DNA of 19,614 bases from Desulfobacteraceae bacterium UBA5852 (GCA_002432195.1 DJGG01000280.1:4800-24413); one strand, 5' to 3'; counted from the first letter of the stretch, positions 6,282 through 14,250 are shown. The notes: generated from the sequence alone by a model not told the origin. A program made the numbers and translations.

Positions 6282-8606
6282 TCATAGCGCCGTGGTTTTG
6301 GGTAGGGGCCGTACCGGCAGCTCAATGATAAATTTGGCACCGTGCGGTGCGTTGTCGGTTACCGTGATGATGCCGCCGTGATCGGATATGATGGTGTTGA
6401 CGATGGTTAGCCCCAAGCCCATGCCCGACTTTTTGGTGGAAAAGTTCGGTTCGAACAGGCGGGACTTGTCCTCGTCGGAGATGCCCGGCCCCGAGTCGGA
6501 CACCTCGATGCGCATGCGGTCGGCCGACTCACGGTAAACAATGCGGATTTCGATGCGTCCGCGACCCTTGATGGCGGTTATGGCATTGTCCACCAGGTTG
6601 ATCAATGCCTGCTTGATTTGTTGCCGGTCCAGCAACAGGGGCGGCAGCGGCAGATCTCCGGAAAGCCTTGACTCGAACGAGATCTCCTCGTGCCCTTCCT
6701 TGTAGAGTGCGATCGTTTCCTCGACGATCGGCGGCAGGTGGCAGGGTGTCGGATTGGCCGCCGGAAAACGGGCGAAGGCTGAGAACTCGTTGACCAGATT
6801 GCGGATCAGCTCCACATGGTCGATGATCATGCGTGTGCACTCGTCAAAAACGGAGTCTTCGATGCGGTCGGCGTATTTGCGCCGGAGGCGCTGTGCCGAC
6901 AGCGATATGGGGGTCAGGGGGTTCTTGACTTCGTGGGCGATCCGCCGGGCGACCTCTCGCCATGCGGCCATCCGCTGGGCCTTTTCGAGCTCGGTCAGGT
7001 CATCGAAGACCATCACCGCTCCCATGTGCTCACCGGCATCGTTGCGCAGGGCGGCGAAATTGATCAGCAGGCTGCGCTGGCGCCCATGGAGGTTGATGCG
7101 CAAGGGCAACTCCAGAATACCGCAGCTCCCGTCGCTCAACTGGCGCATGATGTCGGCCGCCAGTTCGCGATACCGGCCCTGGAGTAGGCTCTGGTAGTTG
7201 CGGTTGCGGATGTCTTCGACCCGCAGGTTGAGCATCTTTCCGGCGGATTCGTTGACGGTTGACACAACCCCTTCGGCGTCCACCGAAATTACTCCCGTGG
7301 AAACGTTGTTGAGGACCACTTCCATATACTGCCGGCGCTCTTCGATCTCCACGTTCTGTTGCTTGAGCATGCGAGCCGATAACTCCAGCTGCTCCCGGCT
7401 CGTCCGGAGGTCGCGCGTCATTTTATTGAAGGATTCCACAAGGCTGCCGATCTCATCATCGGCCGCCAGGTTGATGCTGAAGCCCAGATCGCCATCGGCC
7501 ACCCGACGGGTGCCCTCCGCCAATTCCATGATGGGTACGGTGATGCTCTTGGCCAGGTAAAAACCGAACCAGACCGCACAGAACACCACCAGCAGCGCCA
7601 CGATGGACAGCGTGATGACATAGGTGACCTGAATGGGCTTTTTCAGCAGCTTGATCTGCTGGTATTCCTCAAAACCACGGGAGATGGATTCCATATCGCT
7701 GGACAGCTGCGAGGGGAGGACCACCGCCAGAACGATGAATGCCTCGGATTCGGCAAGGCCAACGCCGAAGGGAACCGTGCCGACGGTGCGGATCAATTCG
7801 CCGTTGGGGATGAATTCGGTGAAGGAGTTGACGTGGGAAAGGGGCGTGTCCTTGGCCAGGCTTTCCCTGGCCAGAACCCGCAAATGTTGATTTTCCAGCC
7901 TGGGAGCCAAGGCGAAGGTCAGACGTTGCAGGTCCCGGCCGTAAATTTCAACGGCATCGAGGTTGAATTCCCGCTGGACCACCTGAATGTAGCGCGAGAG
8001 GGCCCGGCGATTGCGCTCGGCCAAGAGCTTGTTGGCGTGGATCTGGTAGGACACCCGCTCCAAAAAGAACCGGTTGTCCGTTTCGACTCGATCGTAGACC
8101 CGGCGGGCGACATCCAGGGAATTTTGCAGTGCCTGCTCCACCGGGACATTGAACCAGAAATTGATGCTGGTGGCGATGAAGCTGATGGAAAAGAAGAACA
8201 ACACCGTGGTGGGCAGCAGGGTGAGGGCGATGAAGGCCACGACCAGACGGGTGCGCAGTTTGGCGCCCATTACCCGGCGGCGGCGATCGTAGAGCAGCTT
8301 GACCAGGTTACGAAACACCAGAAAGAGGAGCAGCACCAACAACAGCACGTTGATGTTGATCAGAATAAACATCAAGATGGTGTTGGAAACGGGTATATCG
8401 GCGCCGAAACGAATGACACGTGTTTCGACGAAGGTGAGCGCGATGACGGATGCGAGGATAACGACGATGAGGACCAGCTCACGCTTGCGTCGCCGTCGCT
8501 CGACCTCGGGATCCGGGATGCGATAGAGGCTCGAACGAGGGACCGCCGGTGAGGCTAGGCGGGTCGTCTCAATAGACGAATTCGATGGTGTGCCAGTCGG
8601 TTTCAA
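6282..8606 (-). CDS. ntrY: NtrY-like membrane sensor histidine kinase
   Basis: The 774-residue sensor kinase has the NtrY layout. Transmembrane helices are seen at about 44-62, 77-98 and 122-146, followed by a periplasmic region of about 180 residues. A further helix at about 328-350 leads into HAMP (350-405). A PAS domain lies at about 425-540, HisKA has phospho-acceptor His558 in HEVKNPLTP, and the HATPase domain has N-box LVDNAI, SDSGPGIS and GMGLGL. It should phosphorylate the NtrX-like regulator encoded next; the periplasmic ligand is unknown. The apparent start is TTG at 8606, overlapping the DUF4390 gene by 38 bases; no ATG or GTG occurs in frame before the first helix. The TTG start implies weak or coupled translation and is the least certain part of the call. 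Confidence 0.9.
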   Translation of the reverse strand: MKPTGTPSNSSIETTRLASPAVPRSSLYRIPDPEVERRRRKRELVLIVVILASVIALTFVETRVIRFGADIPVSNTILMFILININVLLLVLLLFLVFRNLVKLLYDRRRRVMGAKLRTRLVVAFIALTLLPTTVLFFFSISFIATSINFWFNVPVEQALQNSLDVARRVYDRVETDNRFFLERVSYQIHANKLLAERNRRALSRYIQVVQREFNLDAVEIYGRDLQRLTFALAPRLENQHLRVLARESLAKDTPLSHVNSFTEFIPNGELIRTVGTVPFGVGLAESEAFIVLAVVLPSQLSSDMESISRGFEEYQQIKLLKKPIQVTYVITLSIVALLVVFCAVWFGFYLAKSITVPIMELAEGTRRVADGDLGFSINLAADDEIGSLVESFNKMTRDLRTSREQLELSARMLKQQNVEIEERRQYMEVVLNNVSTGVISVDAEGVVSTVNESAGKMLNLRVEDIRNRNYQSLLQGRYRELAADIMRQLSDGSCGILELPLRINLHGRQRSLLINFAALRNDAGEHMGAVMVFDDLTELEKAQRMAAWREVARRIAHEVKNPLTPISLSAQRLRRKYADRIEDSVFDECTRMIIDHVELIRNLVNEFSAFARFPAANPTPCHLPPIVEETIALYKEGHEEISFESRLSGDLPLPPLLLDRQQIKQALINLVDNAITAIKGRGRIEIRIVYRESADRMRIEVSDSGPGISDEDKSRLFEPNFSTKKSGMGLGLTIVNTIISDHGGIITVTDNAPHGAKFIIELPVRPLPKTTAL

Positions 8607-9153
8607 AATCCCAAATCGTCACAAAATAGAAGACGTAGTGCAGGTAAAGCGGCAGTGTCATTTTGCTAAGCTCCGCCTTGGCCCATAATTCATAGGTCTG
8701 TCCTTTTTTCATCCGTTCCAGGGAAACGATCGTGAGGCCGCGGACCTTGGTCATGACGCCTTGGGCTTCGGCGAAGGATTTGGTGCTTACCGGCGGTTCG
8801 CCGGACCAGGGGCGATGGATCAGGAACTCTTTCTTGAGACTGTCGTACTTGATGGTATTGGTGATGGTGCGGTTGGCCAATTCCTCATCGAACCACCAGT
8901 TGCGCACCCGGTTCAACGACACCAAAAAGGAGAAGGTGGCCGGTACACCGCGCAAAATAGCTTCCGTGACATTTGGGGAGAAGGCCCCTTCAACCTCCAG
9001 CGACAGGGACAGCTGGGTCTGGGTGCTGGCCACGGTGATGTTGTTGAGTTTGGCTTCCTGGGCCCCGGCAGTGGCGGCAAGCCCCACCAGCGCCAGTACG
9101 GCCAGCGACAGGCAGAAGCGCATGCGACGGGAATTGTGGGCGGGAAAGTTCAT
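8569..9153 (-). CDS. DUF4390 exported protein
   Basis: The 190-residue product has an N-terminal signal peptide: basic residues, a hydrophobic core at about 13-29, and an Ala-Gly-Ala cleavage-like site near 31. The mature domain is rich in beta strands and resembles DUF4390, proteins of unknown function encoded next to ntrY-type kinases. Conserved-looking aromatic patches include Trp-Trp-Phe-Asp and a C-terminal Tyr-Phe-Val-Thr-Ile-Trp-Asp-Phe. It is probably periplasmic or membrane-associated. Close linkage and a 38-base overlap with ntrY suggest it works with the sensor, perhaps in envelope sensing; this is inference. Two ATG starts are possible, 9153 and 9123. I chose 9153, which gives a basic n-region, but neither has a strong Shine-Dalgarno. 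A longer frame reaching 9309 would overlap lpxC. Confidence 0.8.
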   Translation of the reverse strand: MNFPAHNSRRMRFCLSLAVLALVGLAATAGAQEAKLNNITVASTQTQLSLSLEVEGAFSPNVTEAILRGVPATFSFLVSLNRVRNWWFDEELANRTITNTIKYDSLKKEFLIHRPWSGEPPVSTKSFAEAQGVMTKVRGLTIVSLERMKKGQTYELWAKAELSKMTLPLYLHYVFYFVTIWDFETDWHTIEFVY

Positions 9154-9239
9154 CGGCCAGTGGTGTGCCGCGGAGGTTGTGTAACGAATATTTCTGTAAA
9201 AACAGGATGTAACCTTACAGAGACATACCGAATGCAGCG

Positions 9240-10151
9240 CTAAATGGCAAGCGGTTTCGAAAGGATCGGCGGGCAGTGGGACACGGATTCCAGGGTACCG
9301 GTGACCCATGACTTCTTGCAGTCGAAGACCTTTTTCAGAAACGCATGGTTGAGCGCATGGCCGGATTTGCGCGTGACGATATGGCCGATGATGGGCATGC
9401 CCAGAAGGGAAAAATCGCCGATGCAGTCCAGGAGCTTGTGCCGCACGAATTCATCCGCGAAACGCAGGCCACCGGGATTCAGCACTCTATCGCCATCGAT
9501 GACCACGGCATTTTCGAGGGAGCCGCCGCGGGCCAGCCCATAGCGCTTGAGGTGCTCAACCTCCATGAGAAACCCAAAGGTTCGGGCAGGTGAGATCTCC
9601 TTTTCGAAGACGCGTTCGGTCAGGTTCACGGTGATGGTCTGCTTGCCGATCAATACATGGTCGTATTCGATGGTGCAGGAAATTTTCCGCCGGGGGGCCG
9701 GGTAGACGCCGACAAATTTATCCTCTTCCCGCAACTCGATGGGCTCGGTGATGGTGATGCAATGCCGTGGAGCCTTCTGGGTGGTGGTCCCGGCAGATCG
9801 CAGCAATCTGGCAAATGGCGCAGCGCTGCCGTCCATGATGGGCATTTCGTAAGAATCCAGCTCCACCAGAGCGTTGTCGATGGACAACCCGGAAAAGCAG
9901 GCCATCAGATGTTCGATGGTCGAGACGATGCAGCCTTCGTCACCAATGACCGTGGCCAGGCTGGTATCCACTACGCGGTTGAAAAGCGCGGCGACCGTTG
10001 GGCTGTCAGGCAGATCGGTGCGTGCAAACCGGATTCCGTGGTTTGCCGGAGCCGGTCCGATGGTGAGGTTTACATTTTTACCGGAATGGACGCCCACGCC
10101 GGAGCAGGCCACCCGCTTGGCCACCGTATGTTGTTGCCCGTTGACTATCAT
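9240..10151 (-). CDS. lpxC: UDP-3-O-acyl-N-acetylglucosamine deacetylase
   Basis: LpxC carries out the committed step of lipid A synthesis, removing the acetyl group from UDP-3-O-acyl-GlcNAc with a catalytic zinc in the cytoplasm. This 303-residue protein shows the key residues at the usual spacing. Glu80-His81 lie in TIEHLMACF, zinc ligands His238 and Asp242 in HKLLD, and general-base His265 in the last third. The opening with Gly-Val-Gly-Val-His-Ser-Gly-Lys is also typical. I chose the ATG at 10151, with AGAGAAAG nine bases upstream, over an in-frame TTG two codons earlier. A good promoter lies about 35 bases upstream, so lpxC probably leads the minus-strand run. Its presence indicates a Gram-negative cell with lipopolysaccharide. 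Confidence 0.96.
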   Translation of the reverse strand: MIVNGQQHTVAKRVACSGVGVHSGKNVNLTIGPAPANHGIRFARTDLPDSPTVAALFNRVVDTSLATVIGDEGCIVSTIEHLMACFSGLSIDNALVELDSYEMPIMDGSAAPFARLLRSAGTTTQKAPRHCITITEPIELREEDKFVGVYPAPRRKISCTIEYDHVLIGKQTITVNLTERVFEKEISPARTFGFLMEVEHLKRYGLARGGSLENAVVIDGDRVLNPGGLRFADEFVRHKLLDCIGDFSLLGMPIIGHIVTRKSGHALNHAFLKKVFDCKKSWVTGTLESVSHCPPILSKPLAI

Positions 10152-10533
10152 GCGCAATCGCTTTCTCTGGAATCAAGGCAGCCAAACTATAGCGCGCACA
10201 TGGCGCGAGAGCAATCATTATTCCAAGAATGCGGCTGTACGGCAGACCACGACAGCATATCGCAAGCAATTGATATCGTGCGCAATAAGTGCCTTCGTGC
10301 GCTGCTGCGGCGGGCATTCCGGGCTTGCCTTGCCCTCCCCGTGGGGCAGCCATCGGCCCCATCCCCAGCCTCCTTCGGCGACACCGTCGGGATTGTGGGC
10401 GACGGGCATTTCTGGTAAAGCATCCGCCAAGGCATGTTCAGTGGCGGGTGGGAGGGTGCGCGTTGGTCGTTCAAGAGCCCCAGTGCTCCTGGGCGAGGGC
10501 CGTCCGGCGTGGAACCGATGAAGAGGCCAACGA
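10152..10533. other. Divergent intergenic region between lpxC and comM
   Basis: This 382-base stretch contains the lpxC promoter at 10186-10214 on the minus strand and the comM Shine-Dalgarno AAGAGG at 10521-10526. No plus-strand promoter with good -35 and -10 elements was found for comM. Frames crossing the region on both strands lack ribosome binding sites and recognisable products, so I regard it as non-coding. Confidence 0.45.
10186..10214 (-). promoter_or_regulatory. lpxC promoter (sigma-70 type)
   Basis: On the minus strand, TTGCTC (10214-10209) and TATAGT (10191-10186) are spaced by exactly 17 bases. The predicted start of transcription is near 10179, about 28 bases before the lpxC ATG. 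The -10 matches five of six consensus bases. It probably drives lpxC and the downstream genes to lysR. Confidence 0.6.
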
Positions 10534-12069
10534 TTGCTTGCTAAGGTTCTCAGCGGCGCCGTGATTGGCATCGATGCCCATCCGGTGGAGGTGGAGGTGG
10601 ATATCGCCTCCGGGTTGCCGGCATTCACCACCGTAGGATTGCCGGAAACCGCCGTCAAGGAAAGCCGCGAACGCGTCAAGTCCGCTATCAGCAATTCCGG
10701 TTTCCGCTTCCCGGACGATCGCATCACGGTCAACCTGGCGCCAGCCAATATCAAAAAAGAGGGCACGGGTTTCGACCTGCCCATCGCCATCGGTCTTCTT
10801 TGTGCCACGCAGGTGGTTCCCGCCGAACGCCTGACCCGTTTCCTGGTGATGGGTGAGTTATCGCTGGATGGTCGGGTGAAGCCGGTGACCGGCTCCCTCC
10901 CCATGGCCCTGGCCGCCCGGGAGGCCGGACTGGACGGCATCGTCGTGCCGGCGCAAAACGGACCGGAGGCCGCGGTGGTGCAGGGCATAACGGTGGTCCC
11001 CGTGAATCATCTCTCCGACGTGGTGGGGTTTTTGCGCGGAGATAAGCAGATTGCCGAGGTGCAGGTGGATCTGCAGGCGCTCTTCGATGCCGATCGGGCG
11101 GAAGACTCCGATTTTGCAGAGGTCATGGGCCAGGAACACGTCAAGCGGGCGCTGGAAATCGCGGCCGCAGGGGGGCACAATCTGCTCATGGTGGGCCCTC
11201 CGGGGTCGGGCAAGACCATGCTGGCCCGGCGGTTGCCATCCATTCTGCCGCCGCTGACCTTTGCCGAGGCCGTGGAGACCACCAAAATCTACAGCGTGGT
11301 GGGCTTGCTGGATCGTGAACAGGCGCTGGTGACCCGGCGGCCCTTTCGATCCCCCCACCACACCATTTCGGATGCCGGGCTGATCGGCGGCGGGCATGTC
11401 CCCCGCCCGGGTGAAGTCAGCCTGGCGCACAATGGAGTTCTTTTCCTGGACGAGTTTCCGGAGTTTAAAAAGCACGTCTTGGAAGTGCTTCGTCAACCGC
11501 TGGAAGACCGTCGGGTGACCATTTCCCGCGCGGCCACCACCTTGACCTACCCTGCCAGCGTCATGCTGTTGGCCGCCATGAACCCTTGCCCCTGCGGGTA
11601 CCTGACCGACCCGCGCCACGCCTGTCGCTGCGGCGCGCCCCAGATCCAGCGCTACCGCACCAAGATTTCGGGGCCTCTTCTGGACCGCATCGATATCCAG
11701 GTCGCGGTGCCGGCCGTCCCGTACAGAGATCTGAAAGGGGCCCTTCCCGCCGAACCCTCCGCGCGGATTCGTCAGCGTGTGGTGGCGGCCCGTGCCATTC
11801 AGGCGGACCGTTTCCTCAACACCACGGTCTATGGAAACGCCCAGATGCCCAATCGGCTGATCAAACGCCACTGCGCCTTGAAGGCGGACGGGAGCCAATT
11901 GCTCGAGACGGCCATCACGCAATTGGGTCTATCGGCGCGAGCCTACAGCCGGATTTTGAAGATCGCCCGCACGGTGGCCGATCTGGCCGGAAGTCCCCGG
12001 ATTGAAGCCCCGCATGTGGCGGAGGCTATCCAGTACCGCAATTGGGACCGTCGGCGTCCGGTCGCCTGA
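10534..12069 (+). CDS. comM: ComM / YifB-family Mg-chelatase-like AAA+ ATPase
   Basis: The 511-residue protein is full length for the ComM/YifB family: an N-terminal Lon-protease-like fold (about 1-170), an AAA+ Mg-chelatase-type ATPase and a C-terminal lid domain. Walker A GPPGSGKT is at 221-228 and Walker B is in VLFLDEFPEF. A four-cysteine cluster of the form PCPCGY...CRCG follows, as is usual for the family. In naturally competent bacteria ComM is a hexameric helicase promoting branch migration during transformation; in others its role is unclear. The start is TTG at 10534 with AAGAGG seven bases upstream, giving the family's standard N-terminus. It diverges from lpxC and converges with the cyclic-nucleotide-binding gene. 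No other competence gene is in the window. Confidence 0.93.
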   Translation: MLAKVLSGAVIGIDAHPVEVEVDIASGLPAFTTVGLPETAVKESRERVKSAISNSGFRFPDDRITVNLAPANIKKEGTGFDLPIAIGLLCATQVVPAERLTRFLVMGELSLDGRVKPVTGSLPMALAAREAGLDGIVVPAQNGPEAAVVQGITVVPVNHLSDVVGFLRGDKQIAEVQVDLQALFDADRAEDSDFAEVMGQEHVKRALEIAAAGGHNLLMVGPPGSGKTMLARRLPSILPPLTFAEAVETTKIYSVVGLLDREQALVTRRPFRSPHHTISDAGLIGGGHVPRPGEVSLAHNGVLFLDEFPEFKKHVLEVLRQPLEDRRVTISRAATTLTYPASVMLLAAMNPCPCGYLTDPRHACRCGAPQIQRYRTKISGPLLDRIDIQVAVPAVPYRDLKGALPAEPSARIRQRVVAARAIQADRFLNTTVYGNAQMPNRLIKRHCALKADGSQLLETAITQLGLSARAYSRILKIARTVADLAGSPRIEAPHVAEAIQYRNWDRRRPVA

Positions 12070-12071
12070 GC

Positions 12072-12094
12072 GCCGGCGGGTTCATGCCGCCGGC
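12072..12094. terminator. Hairpin downstream of comM
   Basis: GCCGGCGG (12072-12079) pairs with CCGCCGGC (12087-12094) around a seven-base loop, two bases after the comM stop. There is no T-run, so it would end transcription only weakly. It lies between convergent comM and the cyclic-nucleotide-binding gene. Confidence 0.35.
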
Positions 12095-12190
12095 CGCGTA
12101 GACGTCCCCCTCGTGGGAGGCCTGGCGGGACCTGGTAGCGCCTTTCGGCGGTAGGGATGGACCGAGGATCTGCGGGAAGTGGGAGGTTCC

Positions 12191-12718
12191 TCAGATATCG
12201 CTCATGAAATCCCGGATCAGGGCGTCGGCATAATTGAAGTCGATGTCGGATTGCTTCTCGAAGGCGAGTTCCTGATTGGCCTTTTTCAGCTTCTTCAGGA
12301 GACTGAGGATGATGGTCATGAGAATCTTGTTGCCCGCGTGGGGATGGTCTTTGATGTAGCCGATCAATTGGTTCTTGTGGATCCGCAAGACATGGGTCGC
12401 TTCGGCGCAGGTTACGCTGGCCGTGCGCTTCTCCGTGGTGAAAATGGCCGCTTCACCAAAGATTTCGCCGGTCCCGAAAGAGGAAACGAACATTTCATCG
12501 TCATTGAGATCCTTGAAGCTGACATCGGCCTTGCCCTGAACGATGGCAAACAGGTAGTCGCCGGGTTCGCCTTGGGAGACGACCTTTTCGCCGGGGCCAT
12601 ATTCCACGATTTCCGCAGCGGCCAGGAACCGCTCTAGCTCATCTTCCTTCAGGTGGTGCAGAATTTCCACCACCCTGACATGATTGCGATAGGCCTGCAT
12701 ATCGACTGACTCTGCCAT
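12191..12718 (-). CDS. Cyclic nucleotide-binding domain protein
   Basis: This 175-residue protein is essentially one cNMP-binding domain (about 15-135) plus a helical tail. The phosphate-binding cassette reads FGEAAIF at 87-93 with the conserved Arg98, so it could bind cAMP or cGMP. The upstream GEPGDYLFAIVQGKADV strand-turn region is typical. No DNA-binding helix-turn-helix of the CRP type is visible; the C-terminus is a Lys/Leu-rich helix followed by an acidic end, so it is probably not a transcription factor. It may act as a regulatory subunit or adaptor, but the partner is unknown. The ATG at 12718 has AAGGAA about ten bases upstream; the in-frame extension to 12778 overlaps its own promoter. 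It is monocistronic. Confidence 0.87.
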   Translation of the reverse strand: MAESVDMQAYRNHVRVVEILHHLKEDELERFLAAAEIVEYGPGEKVVSQGEPGDYLFAIVQGKADVSFKDLNDDEMFVSSFGTGEIFGEAAIFTTEKRTASVTCAEATHVLRIHKNQLIGYIKDHPHAGNKILMTIILSLLKKLKKANQELAFEKQSDIDFNYADALIRDFMSDI

Positions 12719-12762
12719 GACCCGATTTCCTTGGTCTGCCGTTTGGCTTGAAGTTACTGAAA

Positions 12763-12791
12763 ACCATATAGAACCCAATGATAGCTGTCAA
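12763..12791 (-). promoter_or_regulatory. Promoter of the cyclic nucleotide-binding gene
   Basis: On the minus strand, TTGACA (12791-12786) and TATGGT (12768-12763) are spaced by 17 bases. The predicted start of transcription is about 38 bases before the ATG at 12718. The -35 is a perfect consensus. An alternative -10, TATATG with a 15-base spacer, overlaps. Confidence 0.55.
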
Positions 12792-12846
12792 GCGGAAGAC
12801 ATCCGCGCACCGGCGGTGCCGTGTCGATTCCAGGCTCACGCCGCGG

Positions 12847-12875
12847 TTGACAGGCGGAGCCGGGCAACCTATACT
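12847..12875 (+). promoter_or_regulatory. Strong consensus promoter with long leader
   Basis: TTGACA (12847-12852), a 17-base spacer and TATACT (12870-12875) form a near-perfect sigma-70 promoter facing right. A TATAAT also occurs at 12898-12903, but with no matching -35. Transcription would start near 12882, about 255 bases before the next start codon. Confidence 0.65.
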
Positions 12876-12881
12876 GCGTAC

Positions 12882-13135
12882 GGCTATAAGCATTTGTTAT
12901 AATGGAAAATATGGTTACCGGTGGCGCAGGCCCACGCACCGCCCGCGGGCCGCTCGGCGGTGGCAACGCCACCCCGGCCCGCCCGGCGAAGGCCGGCGGG
13001 TCGCTGCTCCCCAAGGCCTACGGCCTATCAGGGATGAGTTGTCATGACCGTTTTGGTTCATGCATGGTAGCCGACCGTTCGCCGGGTGACCGACATCTCC
13101 GTCCTCGACGATCTTCAGGATGAAAGGAAACAGGG
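12882..13135 (+). ncRNA. Possible structured leader or small RNA
   Basis: A strong promoter precedes about 255 bases with no supported ORF. The region contains a series of GC-rich hairpins. GGTGGC/GCCACC lies at 12959-12973. A nine-pair stem with one bulged base and a GAAG loop lies at 12978-13000. GGCC-TAC-GGCC lies at about 13013-13025. It matches no riboswitch class I can recognise. It could be the 5' leader of the 87-residue gene or an independent RNA; no U-run terminator was seen inside it. Confidence 0.3.
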
Positions 13136-13399
13136 ATGAATGACAATTGGCAAGAACGCCTCGCTTGTGCCGTGGCATGCTCCGTTTGCCAGCGCCAGTT
13201 GGCCCCCACCGACCTGCGGATTCTTTCCTCTTACACGCATGCACCCATTTGCATGGACTGCAAGGCCGAGGAAGAGCGCCGTGCGGATTACGCCGAGGCC
13301 TCCAAACACATGATCGGGCAGTGCCTGGCCGAGACGGAGATTCTTTACGGCGACTTAGGTTCCTATTGCTATCATCATTTCTATCCGTTCAAATGCTGA
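13136..13399 (+). CDS. Small cysteine-rich (zinc-ribbon-like) protein, function unknown
   Basis: This encodes 87 residues with two CxxC pairs, Cys15-Ser-Val-Cys18 and Cys39-Met-Asp-Cys42, about 20 residues apart, as in a small zinc ribbon. Further Cys11, Cys63, Cys78 and Cys87, and His80-His81 near the end, give a second possible metal or redox site (Cys-Tyr-His-His...Cys). The middle (about 44-70) is acidic and probably helical. AAGGA seven bases before the ATG supports the start, and the strong promoter at 12847 probably transcribes it. It reads like a conserved small protein of this bacterial group, but I cannot assign a family. Zinc binding and a regulatory or protein-contact role are inference. 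It converges with the 74-residue gene. Confidence 0.72.
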   Translation: MNDNWQERLACAVACSVCQRQLAPTDLRILSSYTHAPICMDCKAEEERRADYAEASKHMIGQCLAETEILYGDLGSYCYHHFYPFKC

Positions 13400-13543
13400 A
13401 CCCCTGGAGTCCGGAAACAGGCTCCCGAAGCCTCCATATGGCGTCTGCCCCCAGGCCCGGTCGTGCGATCGGTGTGAGGGGGAGCCGTCAGCGTGGGGCG
13501 AAAAGTCTCGGCGCCAAACGCCGCGCCGGTCCGCAAGGCGCCA

Positions 13544-13768
13544 TCAGGGAAGCGGCCGAAACCGGCGTAAGGCCGCCACGATCCGGTCCCGGCGATCTTC
13601 GGCCAGGTCCTGAACGGCGAAGTCGGTCAGCGCGTCGTCATTGCGCAGGACGTAGTATCGGAAACCGTCATCCCAAACCCGCACCAAATCTTCGGGATTG
13701 CCGCCTACCTGGTCGCGATAGAGGCGCCGCACCACTTCACCGAGCGCATATATTCTTTCCCGCACCAT
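13544..13768 (-). CDS. Small hypothetical protein (74 aa)
   Basis: A 74-residue charged protein with no signal peptide, membrane segment or cysteines. The centre contains Gly-Gly-Asn-Pro-Glu-Asp-Leu-Val-Arg-Val and Gly-Phe-Arg-Tyr-Tyr-Val; the C-terminal half is rich in Asp and Arg and probably helical. GGGGAG six bases before the ATG at 13768 is a good Shine-Dalgarno and decides the start; the same frame continues upstream to 14104 but looks non-coding. The family is unknown to me. It converges with the cysteine-rich gene, and the 144 bases between them (13400-13543) hold only weak hairpins. Confidence 0.55.
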   Translation of the reverse strand: MVRERIYALGEVVRRLYRDQVGGNPEDLVRVWDDGFRYYVLRNDDALTDFAVQDLAEDRRDRIVAALRRFRPLP

Positions 13769-14107
13769 GGAACACTCCCCGTTGGGATGGTTGTCGAAGT
13801 GAGGCCGAGATGCCCCTTTGACCCCACCGCAGGCATCGGCGCTTGGCCAGGGTGCCCGGCAGGTGGAGCCATCCACATGTTGCGGCCTGCCTGACGGTGG
13901 GAGGATCGAGCTGCCGACAGGCACTACCGTTTCCTGGTGACGAATCGCCCGGGCGTCAAGATCGGGAATCCGCATTGCATCGCCGGCCCCTTCCGCCGTG
14001 CGAGGCGAGGGCACAGCTTGACAGATCCGCTGATGCTGAAAAGGTTCTCCGGGTCGAGCGTTCGGCGGGGCGGTCGGCACGCTGCGGGAGGCGACGCCAT
14101 ACAATCC
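13769..14107. other. Non-coding stretch upstream of fabF promoter
   Basis: Between the 74-residue gene and the fabF-type gene there are 482 bases without a supported gene. The first 340 contain overlapping frames on both strands, none with a ribosome binding site or recognisable product. A TTGACA at 14018-14023 lacks a -10 partner. I see no RNA family here. Confidence 0.4.
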
Positions 14108-14135
14108 TTGACACCGGGAGGGTATCTTAACTAAT
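14108..14135 (+). promoter_or_regulatory. Likely promoter of fabF-type gene
   Basis: TTGACA (14108-14113) and ACTAAT (14130-14135) are spaced by 16 bases. Transcription would begin near 14142, about 109 bases before the start codon, and would include the hairpin at 14166-14195. Confidence 0.45.
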
Positions 14136-14165
14136 GTCTGCTGTTCGCCGCCTGATAGGTAGGTA

Positions 14166-14195
14166 GCGGCGTAAATCCGATGGGTTACACGCCGC
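14166..14195 (+). promoter_or_regulatory. Hairpin in fabF leader
   Basis: GCGGCGT (14166-14172) pairs with ACGCCGC (14189-14195). Inside it, AATCC pairs with GGGTT around a three-base loop, giving about 12 pairs with a small internal bulge. It lies about 55 bases before the start codon, so it may be a leader regulatory structure; it has no T-run. Confidence 0.3.
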
Positions 14196-14250
14196 GCAGA
14201 TCACCGCACCCCTGGACGCTGACCTCAAGCCGTGGAGGATCGCAAGCGGT

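Noticed and set aside
10858..11922. A 354-codon minus-strand frame opposite comM
   Set aside because: It is the complement of a well-supported gene, with a Gly/His/Gln-rich composition typical of antisense frames.
14018..14023. A second TTGACA upstream of fabF
   Set aside because: No -10 element occurs at 16-18 bases; the later TTGACA at 14108 has a better partner.
13769..14104. Upstream extension of the 74-residue gene to 186 residues
   Set aside because: The added residues look non-coding, and the good Shine-Dalgarno is at the internal ATG.
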